DNA of 64,000 nucleotides, taken from the NCBI RefSeq assembly GCF_001598435.1, contig NZ_BCYY01000008.1:124001-188000 (forward strand), read 5' to 3'. The stretch is from Sphingomonas pituitosa NBRC 102491. GTDB lineage: Bacteria > Pseudomonadota > Alphaproteobacteria > Sphingomonadales > Sphingomonadaceae. The translations under genes and the position numbers were made by a program. The notes under the pieces are model-generated. The model saw nothing but the letters and a program-made list of their open reading frames with translations. It did not search any database and was not told where the DNA came from. Below, piece after piece: positions 1 through 11,146 of this stretch. Positions within the stretch are counted from its first letter, which is position 1; each line of letters opens with the position of its first letter.

Positions 1-1502
<1,502 letters not shown>

Positions 1503-1627
1503 GGTGCAGCACCTAGGAGGCGGCGGGCGCGCCCGCAAGCGCGCAGGTGCGCAGCGGCCGGCGTGAGCGATGCACCAATGCCACAATTGCGGAACCGCGG
1601 CTGAGCGGCATGTTCAGGGGCTATTCA

Positions 1628-1972
1628 ATGCCCGGACCCTATGCCATTCCCATGCCGATGTTGGTCAAACCCGTTCTGATCGCGTGTCTTGCGAGCCTCG
1701 CGTTCGCGAGCCCGGTCGTAGCGCGCCCGATCGGCACGGAGCAGGATGACGGCCAGCGTGCGGCCCGCGAGCGGCGGCTTCGCGGCCAAAATCTGCCCGT
1801 GCGCGAGATCGAGCGAAGGATCATCCCGCGCATGCCGGGCGCGCAATATCTTGGGTTCGACTATGACCCCGAGCACGACGTTTACACGCTCAAGTTCCTG
1901 CGCAACGGATCGGTGATCTGGGTGGAGGTGGACGGCCATACCGGCCAGATCCTCCGCCGCATGGGCAGTTGA
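1628..1972 (+). CDS. Small secreted PepSY-domain protein
   Basis: This is a predicted exported protein of about 114 residues. The start at 1628 is preceded by AGGGG about 7 nt upstream; an internal ATG at 1652 is an alternative. A hydrophobic stretch (LVKPVLIACLASLAFAS) ends at an Ala-rich cleavage-like site. The C-terminal half has the PepSY pattern: a YLGFDYDPEHDVYTLKF strand pair followed by WVEVDGHTGQIL. PepSY domains are often inhibitory or modulate periplasmic enzymes and sensors. The gene ends 26 nt before a response regulator gene, so it probably belongs to the same operon and may modulate the sensor kinase. That role is inferred. Confidence 0.8.
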   Translation: MPGPYAIPMPMLVKPVLIACLASLAFASPVVARPIGTEQDDGQRAARERRLRGQNLPVREIERRIIPRMPGAQYLGFDYDPEHDVYTLKFLRNGSVIWVEVDGHTGQILRRMGS

Positions 1973-1998
1973 GCAGCTAGAAAAGGACGGGACTGCGA

Positions 1999-2667
1999 AT
2001 GCGACTTCTGATCGTCGAGGACGAACCCAATCTCGGGATCCAGCTGCGCACCGCGCTCGAAGGCGCGGGCTATGCCGTAGACCTCGCCACCGACGGCGAG
2101 GAGGGGCATTTCCTCGGGTCTACCGAGCAGTATGACGCGATCATCCTCGACCTCGGCCTGCCCGAGATCGACGGGCTGACCGTGCTCGATCGCTGGCGCA
2201 AGGAAGGCCGCACCATGCCGGTGCTGGTGCTCACCGCGCGCGACAGCTGGTCGGACAAGGTGGCCGGGCTCGATGCCGGGGCCGACGATTATGTCGCCAA
2301 GCCCTTCCAGACCGAGGAGCTAATCGCCCGCCTCCGCGCGCTGATCCGCCGCGCCTCGGGCAATGCCTCGGCCGAGCTGACCGCCGGCGACATCCGGCTC
2401 GACACGCGCTCGGGCAAGGTCACCAAGGCCGGCGAACCGGTGAAGCTGACGGCACAGGAATACAAGCTGCTCAGCTACCTGCTCCACCACAAGGGCAAGG
2501 TGGTGAGCCGCACCGAACTGATCGAGCATATCTACGACCAGGATTTCGATCGCGATTCGAACACGATCGAAGTGTTCGTCACTCGCATCCGCAAGAAGCT
2601 GGGCGCAGACGTGATCACCACCATCCGGGGTCTCGGCTACAGCCTCGACGAATCCAGCTTCACCTGA
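1999..2667 (+). CDS. OmpR/PhoP-family DNA-binding response regulator
   Basis: This 222-residue cytoplasmic transcription factor is the output of the adjacent kinase. The receiver domain (about 1-115) has acidic residues E7/D8, phosphoacceptor D51 (IILDLGLPEIDG), T79 and K101 (DDYVAKPFQ). The C-terminal winged-helix domain (about 125-220) includes LTAQEYKLLSYLLHHKG and the conserved end TIRGLGYSL. It lies between the PepSY gene and the kinase gene, which starts 10 nt downstream. Its closest relatives by architecture are PhoP/QseB/FeuP-type regulators that respond to cations or envelope signals. The signal here is not known. Confidence 0.93.
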   Translation: MRLLIVEDEPNLGIQLRTALEGAGYAVDLATDGEEGHFLGSTEQYDAIILDLGLPEIDGLTVLDRWRKEGRTMPVLVLTARDSWSDKVAGLDAGADDYVAKPFQTEELIARLRALIRRASGNASAELTAGDIRLDTRSGKVTKAGEPVKLTAQEYKLLSYLLHHKGKVVSRTELIEHIYDQDFDRDSNTIEVFVTRIRKKLGADVITTIRGLGYSLDESSFT

Positions 2668-2677
2668 GGCCGGGCGG

Positions 2678-4096
2678 GTGGACGCAGTCCTGATCGCCGG
2701 AGAGACGCCCGATGCGGCGTCCGCGACCGCCGAGGCCGATGCGCGCGGCTATCGGCCGGTGCGCGTCACCGGCTCGGTCAGCCGGCGCATGCTGCTGGTG
2801 GCGACGGCGTGGATCCTGCTGCTGCTGGTCGGCGGCGGCTATGCGCTCGACCGCGTGCTGACCAGCGCGATCACCCGCAATTTCGACGACCAGCTCGACT
2901 ATCTTGTCTCCTCGATGATCGTCTCGGCCGAAGTGGGGTCGAACGGCGAGGTCGTGCTCAACCGCGAACTGGCCGACCAGCGCTTCCTCGAACCCAATTC
3001 GGGCGCCTATTGGCAGATCAGCGGCCAGGGCTTCGAGCCCTTCCCATCGCGCTCGCTTTGGGACCGCAAGCTTCGCGTCGACCAAGTCCACAACGATCGC
3101 GAGATGCATTTCTATGACAGCAACCAGTTTGCCGACCAGAAGCTGCGCATCGCCGAACGCGACCTGAAGCTGCCGGGATCGCCGGTGCGCTGGCGCTTCC
3201 AGGTGGCGGAGAGCCGCGAGGTGCTCGACGCGCAGATCGCCACGGTTCGCCGCACGCTGGTGCGCAGCTTTGCGCTGCTCGGGCTGGGGCTGGTGGCGAT
3301 GGCGGCGCTGCAGACCTGGTATGGCCTCCGCCCCTTGCGCAAGGTACGGCGCGAGATCGCCAGCCTGCGCGCGGGGCGGACGCAGCGCGTCGGCGGGCCG
3401 ATGCCGGCCGAAGTCGGCCCGATGGTCGACGAACTCAACGCGCTGGTAGAGCATAATGATCGCCAGGCCGAGGAGGCGCGGCGCCATGCCGGCAACCTCG
3501 CCCATGCGCTCAAGACCCCGCTCAGCGTGATCATGAACGCTGCCGCGGCGGGCCAGGAGGATCTGCCCGACACCGTGATCCGCGAGGCACGGACGATGCG
3601 GCGGCAGATCGACCACCACCTCGCCCGCGCCCGCGCCGTCGGGCGCCGCGGCAGTGCGCACAGCCGCGCCGAGGTCTGGCCATCGATCGAGGCGGTCGAG
3701 CGCGCGGTGGCGCGGCTCTACCCCAATGTCCGCATCGACGTGGACGGGGTGAAGGATTCGGTCGCGCATATCGAGCGCCAGGACCTGGACGAGATCCTCG
3801 GCAACCTCGTCGAGAACGCAGCCAAATATGGCGGCGGCAGCGTGTTCGTGACGGCGCGGCTCGACTCGGGCTTCGTCGAGATCATGGTCGAGGACGACGG
3901 TATCGGCATTCCCGAGGCCGACCGCATCCGCATCTTCGATCGCGGCGTGCGGCTGGATACCGGCAAGCCCGGCACCGGACTCGGTCTCGCCATCGTCCGC
4001 GACGTCGCGGAAATCTACGGCGGCACCGTCAGCCTGGAGGAAAGCGAAGATCTCGGCGGCCTGCTCGTCCGCCTCCGCCTGCCCGCCGCGGGCTGA
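2678..4096 (+). CDS. Sensor histidine kinase, PhoQ/QseC-like
   Basis: This is a 472-residue inner-membrane kinase partnered with the upstream regulator. It starts at GTG 2678, 10 nt after the regulator stop; an in-frame ATG lies just before the first membrane helix. TM1 spans about 38-58 and TM2 about 194-216, enclosing a periplasmic sensor of about 135 residues. A HAMP-like stretch follows, then the H-box NLAHALKTPLS with phosphoacceptor H276. The ATPase domain has N-box EILGNLVENAAKYG, G1 VEDDGIGIP and G2 GTGLGLAIVRD. The PepSY-regulator-kinase order suggests envelope or metal-ion sensing; this is inferred from context. Confidence 0.92.
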   Translation: MDAVLIAGETPDAASATAEADARGYRPVRVTGSVSRRMLLVATAWILLLLVGGGYALDRVLTSAITRNFDDQLDYLVSSMIVSAEVGSNGEVVLNRELADQRFLEPNSGAYWQISGQGFEPFPSRSLWDRKLRVDQVHNDREMHFYDSNQFADQKLRIAERDLKLPGSPVRWRFQVAESREVLDAQIATVRRTLVRSFALLGLGLVAMAALQTWYGLRPLRKVRREIASLRAGRTQRVGGPMPAEVGPMVDELNALVEHNDRQAEEARRHAGNLAHALKTPLSVIMNAAAAGQEDLPDTVIREARTMRRQIDHHLARARAVGRRGSAHSRAEVWPSIEAVERAVARLYPNVRIDVDGVKDSVAHIERQDLDEILGNLVENAAKYGGGSVFVTARLDSGFVEIMVEDDGIGIPEADRIRIFDRGVRLDTGKPGTGLGLAIVRDVAEIYGGTVSLEESEDLGGLLVRLRLPAAG

Positions 4097-4099
4097 GGC

Positions 4100-5098
4100 T
4101 CAGGCAGGCTCGACCGCGCGCATCGCCTCCGCCGCGATTTCCAGGCTGCGCTTGCGGGCCTGGTGATCGAACATCGCGCTGGTCAGCATCAGCTCGTCGG
4201 CCTGGGTGCGCGCGATGAAGGCATCGATCTCGCGGCGCACCTTGGCCGGGCCGCCGATCGCCGAGGCGGACAGCACATGGTCGAGCACCGCATTGCCCTG
4301 CGTGCCCAGGCTCTCGCGATAGCCGCGCACCGGCGGGGGCAGCTGAATGCCGCGGCCGGTGGTGCGAATCGCAACGAACGCCTGCTGCTGCGAGCTGGCC
4401 AGATACTCGGCCTCCTCGTCGGTATCGGCGGCGAACACGTTGAAGCCGAGCATCACGTGCGGCTTGGCGAGCACCTCGGACGGGCGGAAGTTGCGGCGAT
4501 AGACCGTGATCGCCTCGTCGAGCAGGCCGGGCGCGAAATGCGACGCGAAGGCATAGGGCAGGCCCAGCGCGGCGGCGAGCTGCGCGCCGAAGGTGCTGGA
4601 GCCCAGGATCCAGAGCTTCACGTCCGCGCCCGCACCAGGCGTCGCGCGAACGCCGGTGCGGCCGTCGTCCGCGAAATAGCTTTGCAGCTCCATCACGTCC
4701 TGCGGGAATTCGTTGCCGTCGCTGCCCAGGTTGCGGCGAATTGCTGCGGACACGCGCTGATCCGAACCTGGCGCTCGCCCCAGGCCCAGATCGATGCGGC
4801 CCGGGAACAGCGCGTCGAGCGTGCCGAATGCCTCCGCCACCTGCAGCGGCGAGTGGTTGGGCAGCATGATGCCGCCGGCGCCGATACGGATGGTGCTGGT
4901 GGCATGGCCGACATGCGCGATCACCACGGCGGTCGCGGCGCTGGCGATGCCCTCCATGCCGTGATGCTCGGCCATCCAGTAGCGCTGGAAGCCCAGCCGT
5001 TCAGCATGGGCGGCGAGATCGGCGGCGTTGGCAAGTGCCTGGGACACGGTGCCGCCCTGGACGACGGGCACCAGATCGAGCAGCGAAAAAGCAGTCAT
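4100..5098 (-). CDS. LLM-class (luciferase-like) flavin-dependent monooxygenase
   Basis: This 332-residue cytoplasmic protein of the bacterial luciferase-like fold uses reduced flavin (FMN or F420) on an unidentified substrate. The start at 5098 ([12 protein letters not shown]) fits the usual N-terminus. The open frame extends upstream, but that extension looks non-coding. Family hallmarks are [19 protein letters not shown] near residue 40, [41 protein letters not shown] and a C-terminal [14 protein letters not shown]. These match the single-domain LLM class often annotated in sphingomonads. It is convergent with the kinase gene, 3 nt away, and separated from the upstream RND gene by a hairpin repeat. 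Confidence 0.9.
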   Translation of the reverse strand: MTAFSLLDLVPVVQGGTVSQALANAADLAAHAERLGFQRYWMAEHHGMEGIASAATAVVIAHVGHATSTIRIGAGGIMLPNHSPLQVAEAFGTLDALFPGRIDLGLGRAPGSDQRVSAAIRRNLGSDGNEFPQDVMELQSYFADDGRTGVRATPGAGADVKLWILGSSTFGAQLAAALGLPYAFASHFAPGLLDEAITVYRRNFRPSEVLAKPHVMLGFNVFAADTDEEAEYLASSQQQAFVAIRTTGRGIQLPPPVRGYRESLGTQGNAVLDHVLSASAIGGPAKVRREIDAFIARTQADELMLTSAMFDHQARKRSLEIAAEAMRAVEPA

Positions 5099-5192
5099 GG
5101 AAGGAATGTGGGGAGCGCGGGCGTGGCTTGCCAGAGGGTTGGGCGCGGCCCGCTCCCGCACATGCGCGTCCGGGCCATGCCCTTCCAACTGC

Positions 5193-5288
5193 CGTCATCC
5201 CGGCGAAAGCCGGGATCCACTCGCCTCTCGGCATCAGCAAGCGCCGTGACGGAGACCCCAATGGTTCCCGGCTTTCGCCGGGGTGACG
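5193..5288. repeat. Long palindromic intergenic repeat (REP/MITE-like)
   Basis: The unit is bounded by inverted ends CGTCATCCC and GGGGTGACG. Each end contains its own small hairpin: CCCGGC-GAAA-GCCGGG on the left and CCCGGC-TTTC-GCCGGG on the right. The whole unit can therefore fold as a large cruciform. It lies in the 243-bp gap between the RND permease stop and the monooxygenase start and could act as a bidirectional terminator. The architecture matches the 80-bp repeats near 31.7 and 33.4 kb, but the arm sequences differ. Confidence 0.75.
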
Positions 5289-5341
5289 AGGATTTGGTCC
5301 AGCGACAGCCCTCTCCCCGCCGACGAGGAGGATGTGCCCGC

Positions 5342-8300
5342 TCACTCCGCGGGCAGCACCCCGTCGTCGCCGGGCTTGTGGTCGATCGCGCCGGGCGTGC
5401 CCACCGGTCCCAGCACACGGCTGCCGTCGTCGCCCGGGCGATAGGTGAGCAGCCGCCGCGAGAGCCGCGGGCCGAGCCAGCCTTCGAGGCCCACCGCTAG
5501 GCTGAACAGCGCGGGCACGATCACCAGCGTGAGCAGCGTCGAGACGATCAGGCCGCCGATCACCACCACGCCCATCGGCGCGCGGAACGACGAGTCGCCG
5601 TTGAGCGACAGCGCGGTCGGCACCATGCCCGCCACCATCGCGATGGTGGTCATCACGATCGGCTGGGCGCGCTTGCGGCCGGCATCGACGATCGCCTCCA
5701 GCTTGGGCACGCCCTTCTCCATCTCCTCCAGCGCGAAGTCGACGAGCAGGATCGAGTTCTTGGCGACGATGCCGAACAGCATCAGCATGCCGATATAGAC
5801 CGGCAGGCTCACCGGCATGCCGAGAATCGCGAGCATGATCAGCCCGCCCAGCGGTGCGTTGAGCAGCGAGCCCATGTTGACGATCGGCGAGACGAAGCGG
5901 CGGTACAGCAGCACCATCACCGCGAAGACCAGGAAGATGCCCGAGGCCAGCGCGATGATGAAGTTCTGGATCATCTCGCCCTGCCACTTTGCCTGGCCGA
6001 CCGTCATCTCGGCCACGCCAACCGGCAGCTGCTTCATGATCGGGAGATTGTGGATCTCCTTCATCACGTCGCCCGAGACATAGGGCTTGCCCGTCGCAGG
6101 GTTCATCGCAAGGTCGGCGCCCACCACCAGGCGGCGCTGCAGGTTGAGGCGCTCCACCTTGGTCGGGCCTGCAGCGAAGCGGATGTCCGCCACCGCCGAG
6201 AGCGGCACCGAACCGCCGGTCTGGGTCTGCACGCGCATGTTCTGGAGCGTGTCGAGCTTGGTGCGCGAATCCTGATCGAGCGCGACGCGGATCGGGATCT
6301 GACGATCGGACAGCGAGAATTTCGCGCTGTTCTGCTCGATGTCGCCCAGCGTCGCAACGCGGATCGCGTTGGAGAGTGCCGCAGTGGTGACGCCTAGATC
6401 GGCGGCGAGGTCGAGCCGCGGCGAAATCACGATTTCCGGCCGCTGCAGGTCGCCCGAGATGCGCGGCGCGACGAGCGACTTCAGCCCCTCCATCTGCTTC
6501 ATCAGGGTGAGTGCCGTCTTGTTGAGCAGTTCCGGATCCTCGCCGCCCAGCGTGATCGTCAGGTCCCGCCCCGACGAGCCCCAGCCGAACTGCGAGCGGA
6601 AATTCACCCGCGCATCGGCGATGGCGAGCAGCTTGGGCGCCACGCGCTTCTCGAACTCGGTGCTGGTTTCCTTGCGCTCGGCACTCTTCTTCTCCGCCAG
6701 GTCGGCAGTGACGCGGCCATTGCCTACCGAGGTGCGGGCATAGGTGTGCTGGACCCCCGGTTCGGCGCGCAGGATCGTGGCGACCTGCTGGACGACGCGG
6801 TCGGTCTGTTCGAGCGTGGTGCCCGGCACCATTTCGATCGTCGCGGTCACGCTGTCCTGGTCCTGCGCCGGCTGGAAGGTCTGCGGCATGCCGACCAGCA
6901 GGCCGATGGTGCCGGCGAGCGACAGCACATAGGCGAGGATCGCCACCCAGCGGTGCATCAGCGTCCATTCGAGCAGGCGGACATAGATGCGCATCATCAG
7001 CCCGCCGCCATGTTCGGCATGGCCGTGCGCCTTGAGGAAATACGCCGCGATCATCGGCGTCAGCATGCGCGCCACGGCCAGCGACATCAGCACCGCCGCC
7101 ACCACGGTGAGCCCGAAATTCTTGAAGAACTGGCCCGAGATGCCCGGCATCAGGCCCACCGGCAGGAACACCGCGACGATCGACATGGTGGTGGCGAGCA
7201 CCGCGATGCCGATCTCGTCGGCCGCGTCGATTGATGCCTGATACGCCGATTTGCCCATGCGCATGTGGCGGACGATGTTCTCGATCTCCACGATCGCATC
7301 GTCGACCAGCACGCCCGCGACCAGGCTGAGCGCGAGCAGCGTCATCTGGTTGAGCGTGAAGCCCATCATGTCCATGAACCAGAAGCTGGGGATCGCCGAG
7401 AGCGGAATCGCCAGCGCCGAGATCACCGTCGCCCGCCAGTCGCGCAGGAACAGGAACACGACGATGACGGCGAGCACCGCGCCCTCGATCATCGCTTCCA
7501 TCGCGGTATCGAACTGCTCCTTGGCGTATTTGCTGCTGTTGTCGAGCAGCTCGAAATGCACCTTGGGATTGTTCTTCTCGAGCGCCTGCAGCTTCTTCTG
7601 CGTTTCCTCGAAGATGGTGACGTCCGAGGCGCCCTTGGCGCGCTGGATGTCGAACGAGATCACCGGATGCCCGTCATAGCGCGCGAAGTTGCGGCGCTCG
7701 GCAAAGCCGTCCTTCACCGTCGCGATATCGGCCAGCCGCACGGTGCGGCCGCTGCCGGTCGCGATCTGGCTCTGGCCCAGCGTATAGGCGTCCTTGGCAT
7801 TGCCGACGACGCGCAGCGATTGTTCGAAGCCGGAAATCTGCGCGCGACCGCCTGCGGCGTTGAGGTTCACCTGGCGGAGCTGCTGGTTCACCTGGCTCGC
7901 GGTGAGGCCGTAGCTCGCAAGCTTCACCGGATCGAGCACGACGCTGACTTCGCGGCTGACGCCGCCGTTGCGCTGTACTGCCGCCATGCCGCTGATCGAC
8001 AGCAGTTCCTTGGAGACGGTGTTGTCGATGTACCAGGAAAGCTGCTCGACCGTCATGTCGGTGGCGGTGGCGGTGAAGCTGGCGATGTCGTTGCTGCTGG
8101 CGCTGTCGACGCGGCCGACCTGCGGCTCCAGGATGCCGTCGGGCAGATTGCCGCGGATCTGCTGGATCGCGCTGCGCACGTCTTCCACCGCGCGGTCGAT
8201 CGGGGTGCCGATCGCCAGCTGCACCACCGTCTGGGTGTTGCCTTCGGAAACGGTCGAGTTGATCTCGTCGATGCCCTGCAGGCTGCGGACGGCGGATTCG

Positions 8301-8509
8301 ACCTTCTGGGTGATCTGCGTCTCGAGCTCGCTCGGCGCGGCGCCGGGCTGGCTGATCGAGATCCAGACGATCGGGAAGTCGATGTCCGGGCTGTTGTTCA
8401 CGTCCATGCGGCTGAAGCTGACCAGCCCGGCGATGGTGAGGAACAGGAAGAGGACGATCGGCGGGACCGGGTTGCGGATGGCCCAGGCCGAGATGTTGCG
8501 AAAGCTCAT
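5342..8509 (-). CDS. RND efflux transporter permease (HAE1 / AcrB-MdtB type)
   Basis: This is a 1055-residue inner-membrane proton-driven efflux pump, of typical length for the family. The start at 8509 gives [15 protein letters not shown] followed by a hydrophobic helix. Porter-domain hallmarks include [13 protein letters not shown] and [16 protein letters not shown]. The proton-relay aspartates of TM4 lie in [16 protein letters not shown] second membrane block includes [15 protein letters not shown] near the C-terminus. The gene starts 12 nt after the adaptor stop, and its ribosome-binding AAGGG overlaps that stop, which indicates tight coupling. No outer-membrane factor gene is adjacent, so a shared TolC-like channel is probably used. 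Substrates are unknown. Confidence 0.95.
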   Translation of the reverse strand: MSFRNISAWAIRNPVPPIVLFLFLTIAGLVSFSRMDVNNSPDIDFPIVWISISQPGAAPSELETQITQKVESAVRSLQGIDEINSTVSEGNTQTVVQLAIGTPIDRAVEDVRSAIQQIRGNLPDGILEPQVGRVDSASSNDIASFTATATDMTVEQLSWYIDNTVSKELLSISGMAAVQRNGGVSREVSVVLDPVKLASYGLTASQVNQQLRQVNLNAAGGRAQISGFEQSLRVVGNAKDAYTLGQSQIATGSGRTVRLADIATVKDGFAERRNFARYDGHPVISFDIQRAKGASDVTIFEETQKKLQALEKNNPKVHFELLDNSSKYAKEQFDTAMEAMIEGAVLAVIVVFLFLRDWRATVISALAIPLSAIPSFWFMDMMGFTLNQMTLLALSLVAGVLVDDAIVEIENIVRHMRMGKSAYQASIDAADEIGIAVLATTMSIVAVFLPVGLMPGISGQFFKNFGLTVVAAVLMSLAVARMLTPMIAAYFLKAHGHAEHGGGLMMRIYVRLLEWTLMHRWVAILAYVLSLAGTIGLLVGMPQTFQPAQDQDSVTATIEMVPGTTLEQTDRVVQQVATILRAEPGVQHTYARTSVGNGRVTADLAEKKSAERKETSTEFEKRVAPKLLAIADARVNFRSQFGWGSSGRDLTITLGGEDPELLNKTALTLMKQMEGLKSLVAPRISGDLQRPEIVISPRLDLAADLGVTTAALSNAIRVATLGDIEQNSAKFSLSDRQIPIRVALDQDSRTKLDTLQNMRVQTQTGGSVPLSAVADIRFAAGPTKVERLNLQRRLVVGADLAMNPATGKPYVSGDVMKEIHNLPIMKQLPVGVAEMTVGQAKWQGEMIQNFIIALASGIFLVFAVMVLLYRRFVSPIVNMGSLLNAPLGGLIMLAILGMPVSLPVYIGMLMLFGIVAKNSILLVDFALEEMEKGVPKLEAIVDAGRKRAQPIVMTTIAMVAGMVPTALSLNGDSSFRAPMGVVVIGGLIVSTLLTLVIVPALFSLAVGLEGWLGPRLSRRLLTYRPGDDGSRVLGPVGTPGAIDHKPGDDGVLPAE

Positions 8510-8521
8510 CGCGCCGATCCC

Positions 8522-9703
8522 TTACTTCTTCTGGAGCTGGGGTATGACCTTCTGGCCCGGGTTGAGGAACGCGCCCGCAGTCATCACCACGCGCTCGCTG
8601 CCGGTCAAGCCGCTGGTGATGCGAACGCCCTGATCGGACACGTCACCGGTCTTCACCTCGCGGCGCACCGCCTCGTTCTTGTCGTTCAGGACGTAGACAT
8701 AGGTGCCCAGCTGATCGCTCTGCACCGCCGACTGCGGCAGGATCACCGACGTCGCCGAGCCGGCGACGATGCGCGCGCTGGCGAAGCCGCCGGGCCGGAG
8801 CGCCGGATTATAGGGCAGCGCGATGCGGGCGATGCCGAGCCGGCTGGTCGGGTCGATCACCGGCGAAACCTGCCAGACCTGGCCCTTGAAACTGGTCTGC
8901 GCGCCGACCGGCGTCACTTCCGCCGGCGCACCGACGTGCAGCTTCTGGACATCGGCTTCGGAAAGCTGGGTGCGCAGTTCCAGCTGGCCGTCCATCGCCA
9001 TGCGGAACAGCGTGCCCGAGCCCGAGCTGACGATCTGGCCGGGCTCGATCTGGCGCGAGAGCACCAGGCCTGCTTCCGGCGCGCGGATATCGAGCCGGCG
9101 GTTGCGCGCCTGGGTTTCGGCGAGCTGCGCCTTGGCAACGCGGACGCGGGCGAGCGCCTGATCCCGCGCGGCGGTTTTCTGGTCGATATCGGCGCGAGAA
9201 ATAAAGCCGTTTCCGACCAGTTTCTCGGCACGTTCGAGGTTCGACTGGGCGAGCTTCGCATCCGCCTCGGCGACGCGAATCTGCGCGGCCAGCGATTCGG
9301 CGGTCTGCGACTGCACCGAACGATCGACCGTGGCGAGCACCTGCCCCTTCTGCACCCAGCTGCCGGCATCGACCAACACCCGGGTAACGATGCCGCCCTC
9401 CCCGGCGACGCCCACGGGCATTTCGCGCTTGGCGGCGAGGCTGCCATTACCGGTGACGATCGTGGAGATGGTCTGCTGCCCCGGCGCCGACACCGTGACG
9501 GTCAGCAGCTGGCTCTGGTCCTTGCCGCCCTTGGCGACCGGCAGCTTCTTGTCGGAGGCACGCCCCATCAGCAAGAAGGCCATGATCACGACCAGCGCGA
9601 ATGCGCCGAGGCCGATCCACAGCCACCGCCGCCCGCGACGCGCCGGTTCCCCCTCGAAACCGAGCTGCTCCTGCCGATCCAACATCCCTGCCTCGTAGTT
9701 CAT
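8522..9703 (-). CDS. RND efflux periplasmic adaptor (membrane fusion protein)
   Basis: This 393-residue adaptor links the RND pump to an outer-membrane channel. The start at 9703 (MNYEAGMLDRQEQLG) has GAGGTGG a few bases upstream. The ORF runs further upstream but that part is not protein-like. A single N-terminal membrane anchor spans about 29-52 (RRWLWIGLGAFALVVIMAF). It is followed by a lipoyl-like half (EGGIVTRVLVDAGSWVQKGQ), a coiled-coil hairpin around SLAAQIRVAEADAKLAQSNL, the second lipoyl half (IRAPEAGLVLSRQIEPGQ) and beta-barrel domains. It is first in the operon with the permease. Confidence 0.94.
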   Translation of the reverse strand: MNYEAGMLDRQEQLGFEGEPARRGRRWLWIGLGAFALVVIMAFLLMGRASDKKLPVAKGGKDQSQLLTVTVSAPGQQTISTIVTGNGSLAAKREMPVGVAGEGGIVTRVLVDAGSWVQKGQVLATVDRSVQSQTAESLAAQIRVAEADAKLAQSNLERAEKLVGNGFISRADIDQKTAARDQALARVRVAKAQLAETQARNRRLDIRAPEAGLVLSRQIEPGQIVSSGSGTLFRMAMDGQLELRTQLSEADVQKLHVGAPAEVTPVGAQTSFKGQVWQVSPVIDPTSRLGIARIALPYNPALRPGGFASARIVAGSATSVILPQSAVQSDQLGTYVYVLNDKNEAVRREVKTGDVSDQGVRITSGLTGSERVVMTAGAFLNPGQKVIPQLQKK

Positions 9704-9718
9704 GCGCCCACCTCGTTC

Positions 9719-9776
9719 GGGACGCATGCACGTCCCAGGTCGCACTGTATTATAGGAATATATCACCCGCCACAAG
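9719..9776 (-). promoter_or_regulatory. Predicted promoter and operator-like palindrome of the RND operon
   Basis: On the minus strand a perfect -10 hexamer TATAAT (9749-9754) is preceded at 16 nt by a CTTGTG -35-like hexamer (9771-9776). Just downstream of the predicted start lies the inverted repeat GGGACG-6 nt-CGTCCC (9719-9736), placed where a repressor would block transcription. No regulator gene is adjacent, so the binding protein is unknown. Confidence 0.5.
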
Positions 9777-9974
9777 GCCGGTGTAGCAACGCGTGGCGGA
9801 ATGCCCGGTTGCATGCTCGAACGCAAGTGACAGCAAAGAAAATGTGAAGCTCCTGCGGGAGCTTGCAAGTAATACCAATCGTTTGTCTCTCCCGGTTCGT
9901 TCAGCCTGCGTTCGTGCGCAGGCGTCGACAAGCCGGTGCATCGAGACGACGAAAACCACAGGAGGAACGTCCCC

Positions 9975-10700
9975 ATGATCCGTACCCTGCCGCTCGCGGC
10001 GATGCTGGCGCTTGCCGCCGCGCCCCAAGCCTTCGCCCAGGCGCAGACCGTCGGGCAGCCGATCCCGGCGGACGGCACCGTGCTCGACATCGTCGCCGAG
10101 GGCGCGAGCACACGCGTGCCCGACCTGGCACTGATCCAGGCCGGCGTCGTCACCACCGCCACCACGGCGGGAGAAGCAATGCAGCAGAATTCCGCACGAA
10201 TGGCCGCGGTGCTGGGCGCGCTGCGCAAGGCGGGCATCGCCGAACGCGACCTGCAGACCAGCGCGGTCAACCTCGCGCCGCAATATCGCTATCAAGAGAA
10301 CAAGCCGCCCGTGATCACCGGCTACCAGGCTTCCAACCAGCTGACGGTCCGCTTCCGCGACGTCGCGAAGAGCGGGACGATCCTCGACGCGCTGGTCGCA
10401 CAGGGGGCCAACAACATTGCCGGACCCAACCTGACGCTGGCGGACGAGGAGGGCGCGCTGGACGAGGCGCGACGCGACGCGATCACCAAGGCCAAGGCGC
10501 GCGCGACGCTCTATGCGCAGGCGGCGGGACTCAAGGTGGATCGCATCCTGCTGATCTCCGAAGCCGGAAGCGCGCCGCTACCGCAGCCGATGCCGATGCT
10601 GATGCGTGGCAAGGCGATGATGGCGGAGGCCGATACGGCGATCGTGCCCGGCGAGCAGAAGGTCACCGCCAGCGTCTCGGTGCGCTTCCTTCTGAAATGA
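9975..10700 (+). CDS. SIMPL-domain (DUF541) periplasmic protein
   Basis: This 241-residue exported protein has a cleavable signal peptide (MIRTLPLAAMLALAAAPQAFA, cut after AFA). The start at 9975 has AGGAGG about 10 nt upstream. The SIMPL/DUF541 fold follows, with the typical start GTVLDIVAEGASTRVPDLA. Other conserved stretches are the LRKAGIAERDLQTSAVNL segment, YQASNQLTVRFRD and the C-terminal pattern AITKAKARATLYAQAAGLK. Relatives are periplasmic or outer-membrane-associated proteins (BP26/OMP28, YggE) linked to oxidative-stress tolerance; the biochemical role is unclear. The gene is divergent from the RND operon and ends just before a strong terminator. Confidence 0.9.
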   Translation: MIRTLPLAAMLALAAAPQAFAQAQTVGQPIPADGTVLDIVAEGASTRVPDLALIQAGVVTTATTAGEAMQQNSARMAAVLGALRKAGIAERDLQTSAVNLAPQYRYQENKPPVITGYQASNQLTVRFRDVAKSGTILDALVAQGANNIAGPNLTLADEEGALDEARRDAITKAKARATLYAQAAGLKVDRILLISEAGSAPLPQPMPMLMRGKAMMAEADTAIVPGEQKVTASVSVRFLLK

Positions 10701-10710
10701 TCCGGACATG

Positions 10711-10745
10711 AAAAAAGGGCCGCCCTGGAAGGGGCGGCCCTTTTT
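10711..10745. terminator. Bidirectional rho-independent terminator
   Basis: A perfect hairpin GGGCCGCCC-TGGAAG-GGGCGGCCC is flanked by A6 on the left and T5 on the right. It sits 10 nt after the SIMPL gene stop and 22 nt before the stop of the convergent GlsB gene, so it should terminate both transcripts. Confidence 0.95.
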
Positions 10746-10767
10746 GAAGGCTGGTCTGAGCGGATGC

Positions 10768-11025
10768 TTAGCGCACCGCGCCGCGACGCACCAGGTTGAC
10801 GATCGCCAGCAGGATGACTGCACCCACCAGCGAGACCAGGAAGGTCATCGGGGTGATCACGCCGCTGTTGATGTTGCCGCCGAACAACAGTCCGCCAACG
10901 AAGGCGCCGACGATGCCGACGACGATGTTCAGGAAGACACCCTGCTGGGCATCGGTACGCATGATGATGCTCGCAAGCCAACCGACGACGCCGCCGATGA
11001 CGAGCCAAATGAGAAAACCTACCAT
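10768..11025 (-). CDS. GlsB/YeaQ/YmgE family stress-associated membrane protein
   Basis: This is an 85-residue integral membrane protein. The start at 11025 (MVGFLIWLVIGGVVGW) is preceded by AAGGAGG at good spacing; the longer upstream reading is unlikely. It has three hydrophobic helices: the N-terminal helix, IVVGIVGAFVGGLLF and the C-terminal MTFLVSLVGAVILLAIVNL. The glycine-rich pattern (MRTDAQQGVFLNIVVG) is the transglycosylase-associated/GlsB signature. Relatives are stress-induced and their molecular function is unknown. It faces the SIMPL gene across a shared terminator. Confidence 0.92.
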   Translation of the reverse strand: MVGFLIWLVIGGVVGWLASIIMRTDAQQGVFLNIVVGIVGAFVGGLLFGGNINSGVITPMTFLVSLVGAVILLAIVNLVRRGAVR

Positions 11026-11146
11026 TCGTCCCTCCTTTACTTGCCCGGCGACCCGGGCGACGTAGAGGGAAATCCGCAAATGGTCAGATTGGTTCCGTCA
11101 CGATATTTTGCGTTGTCAAGGGAACTTCGAACGACCGCTTCGAAAA

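Noticed and set aside
7265..9847. An 860-codon plus-strand open frame
   Set aside because: It is antisense to the RND permease and adaptor genes, which have complete family motifs. Its composition (Arg, His, Asp and Ala rich) is typical of a shadow frame in GC-rich DNA.
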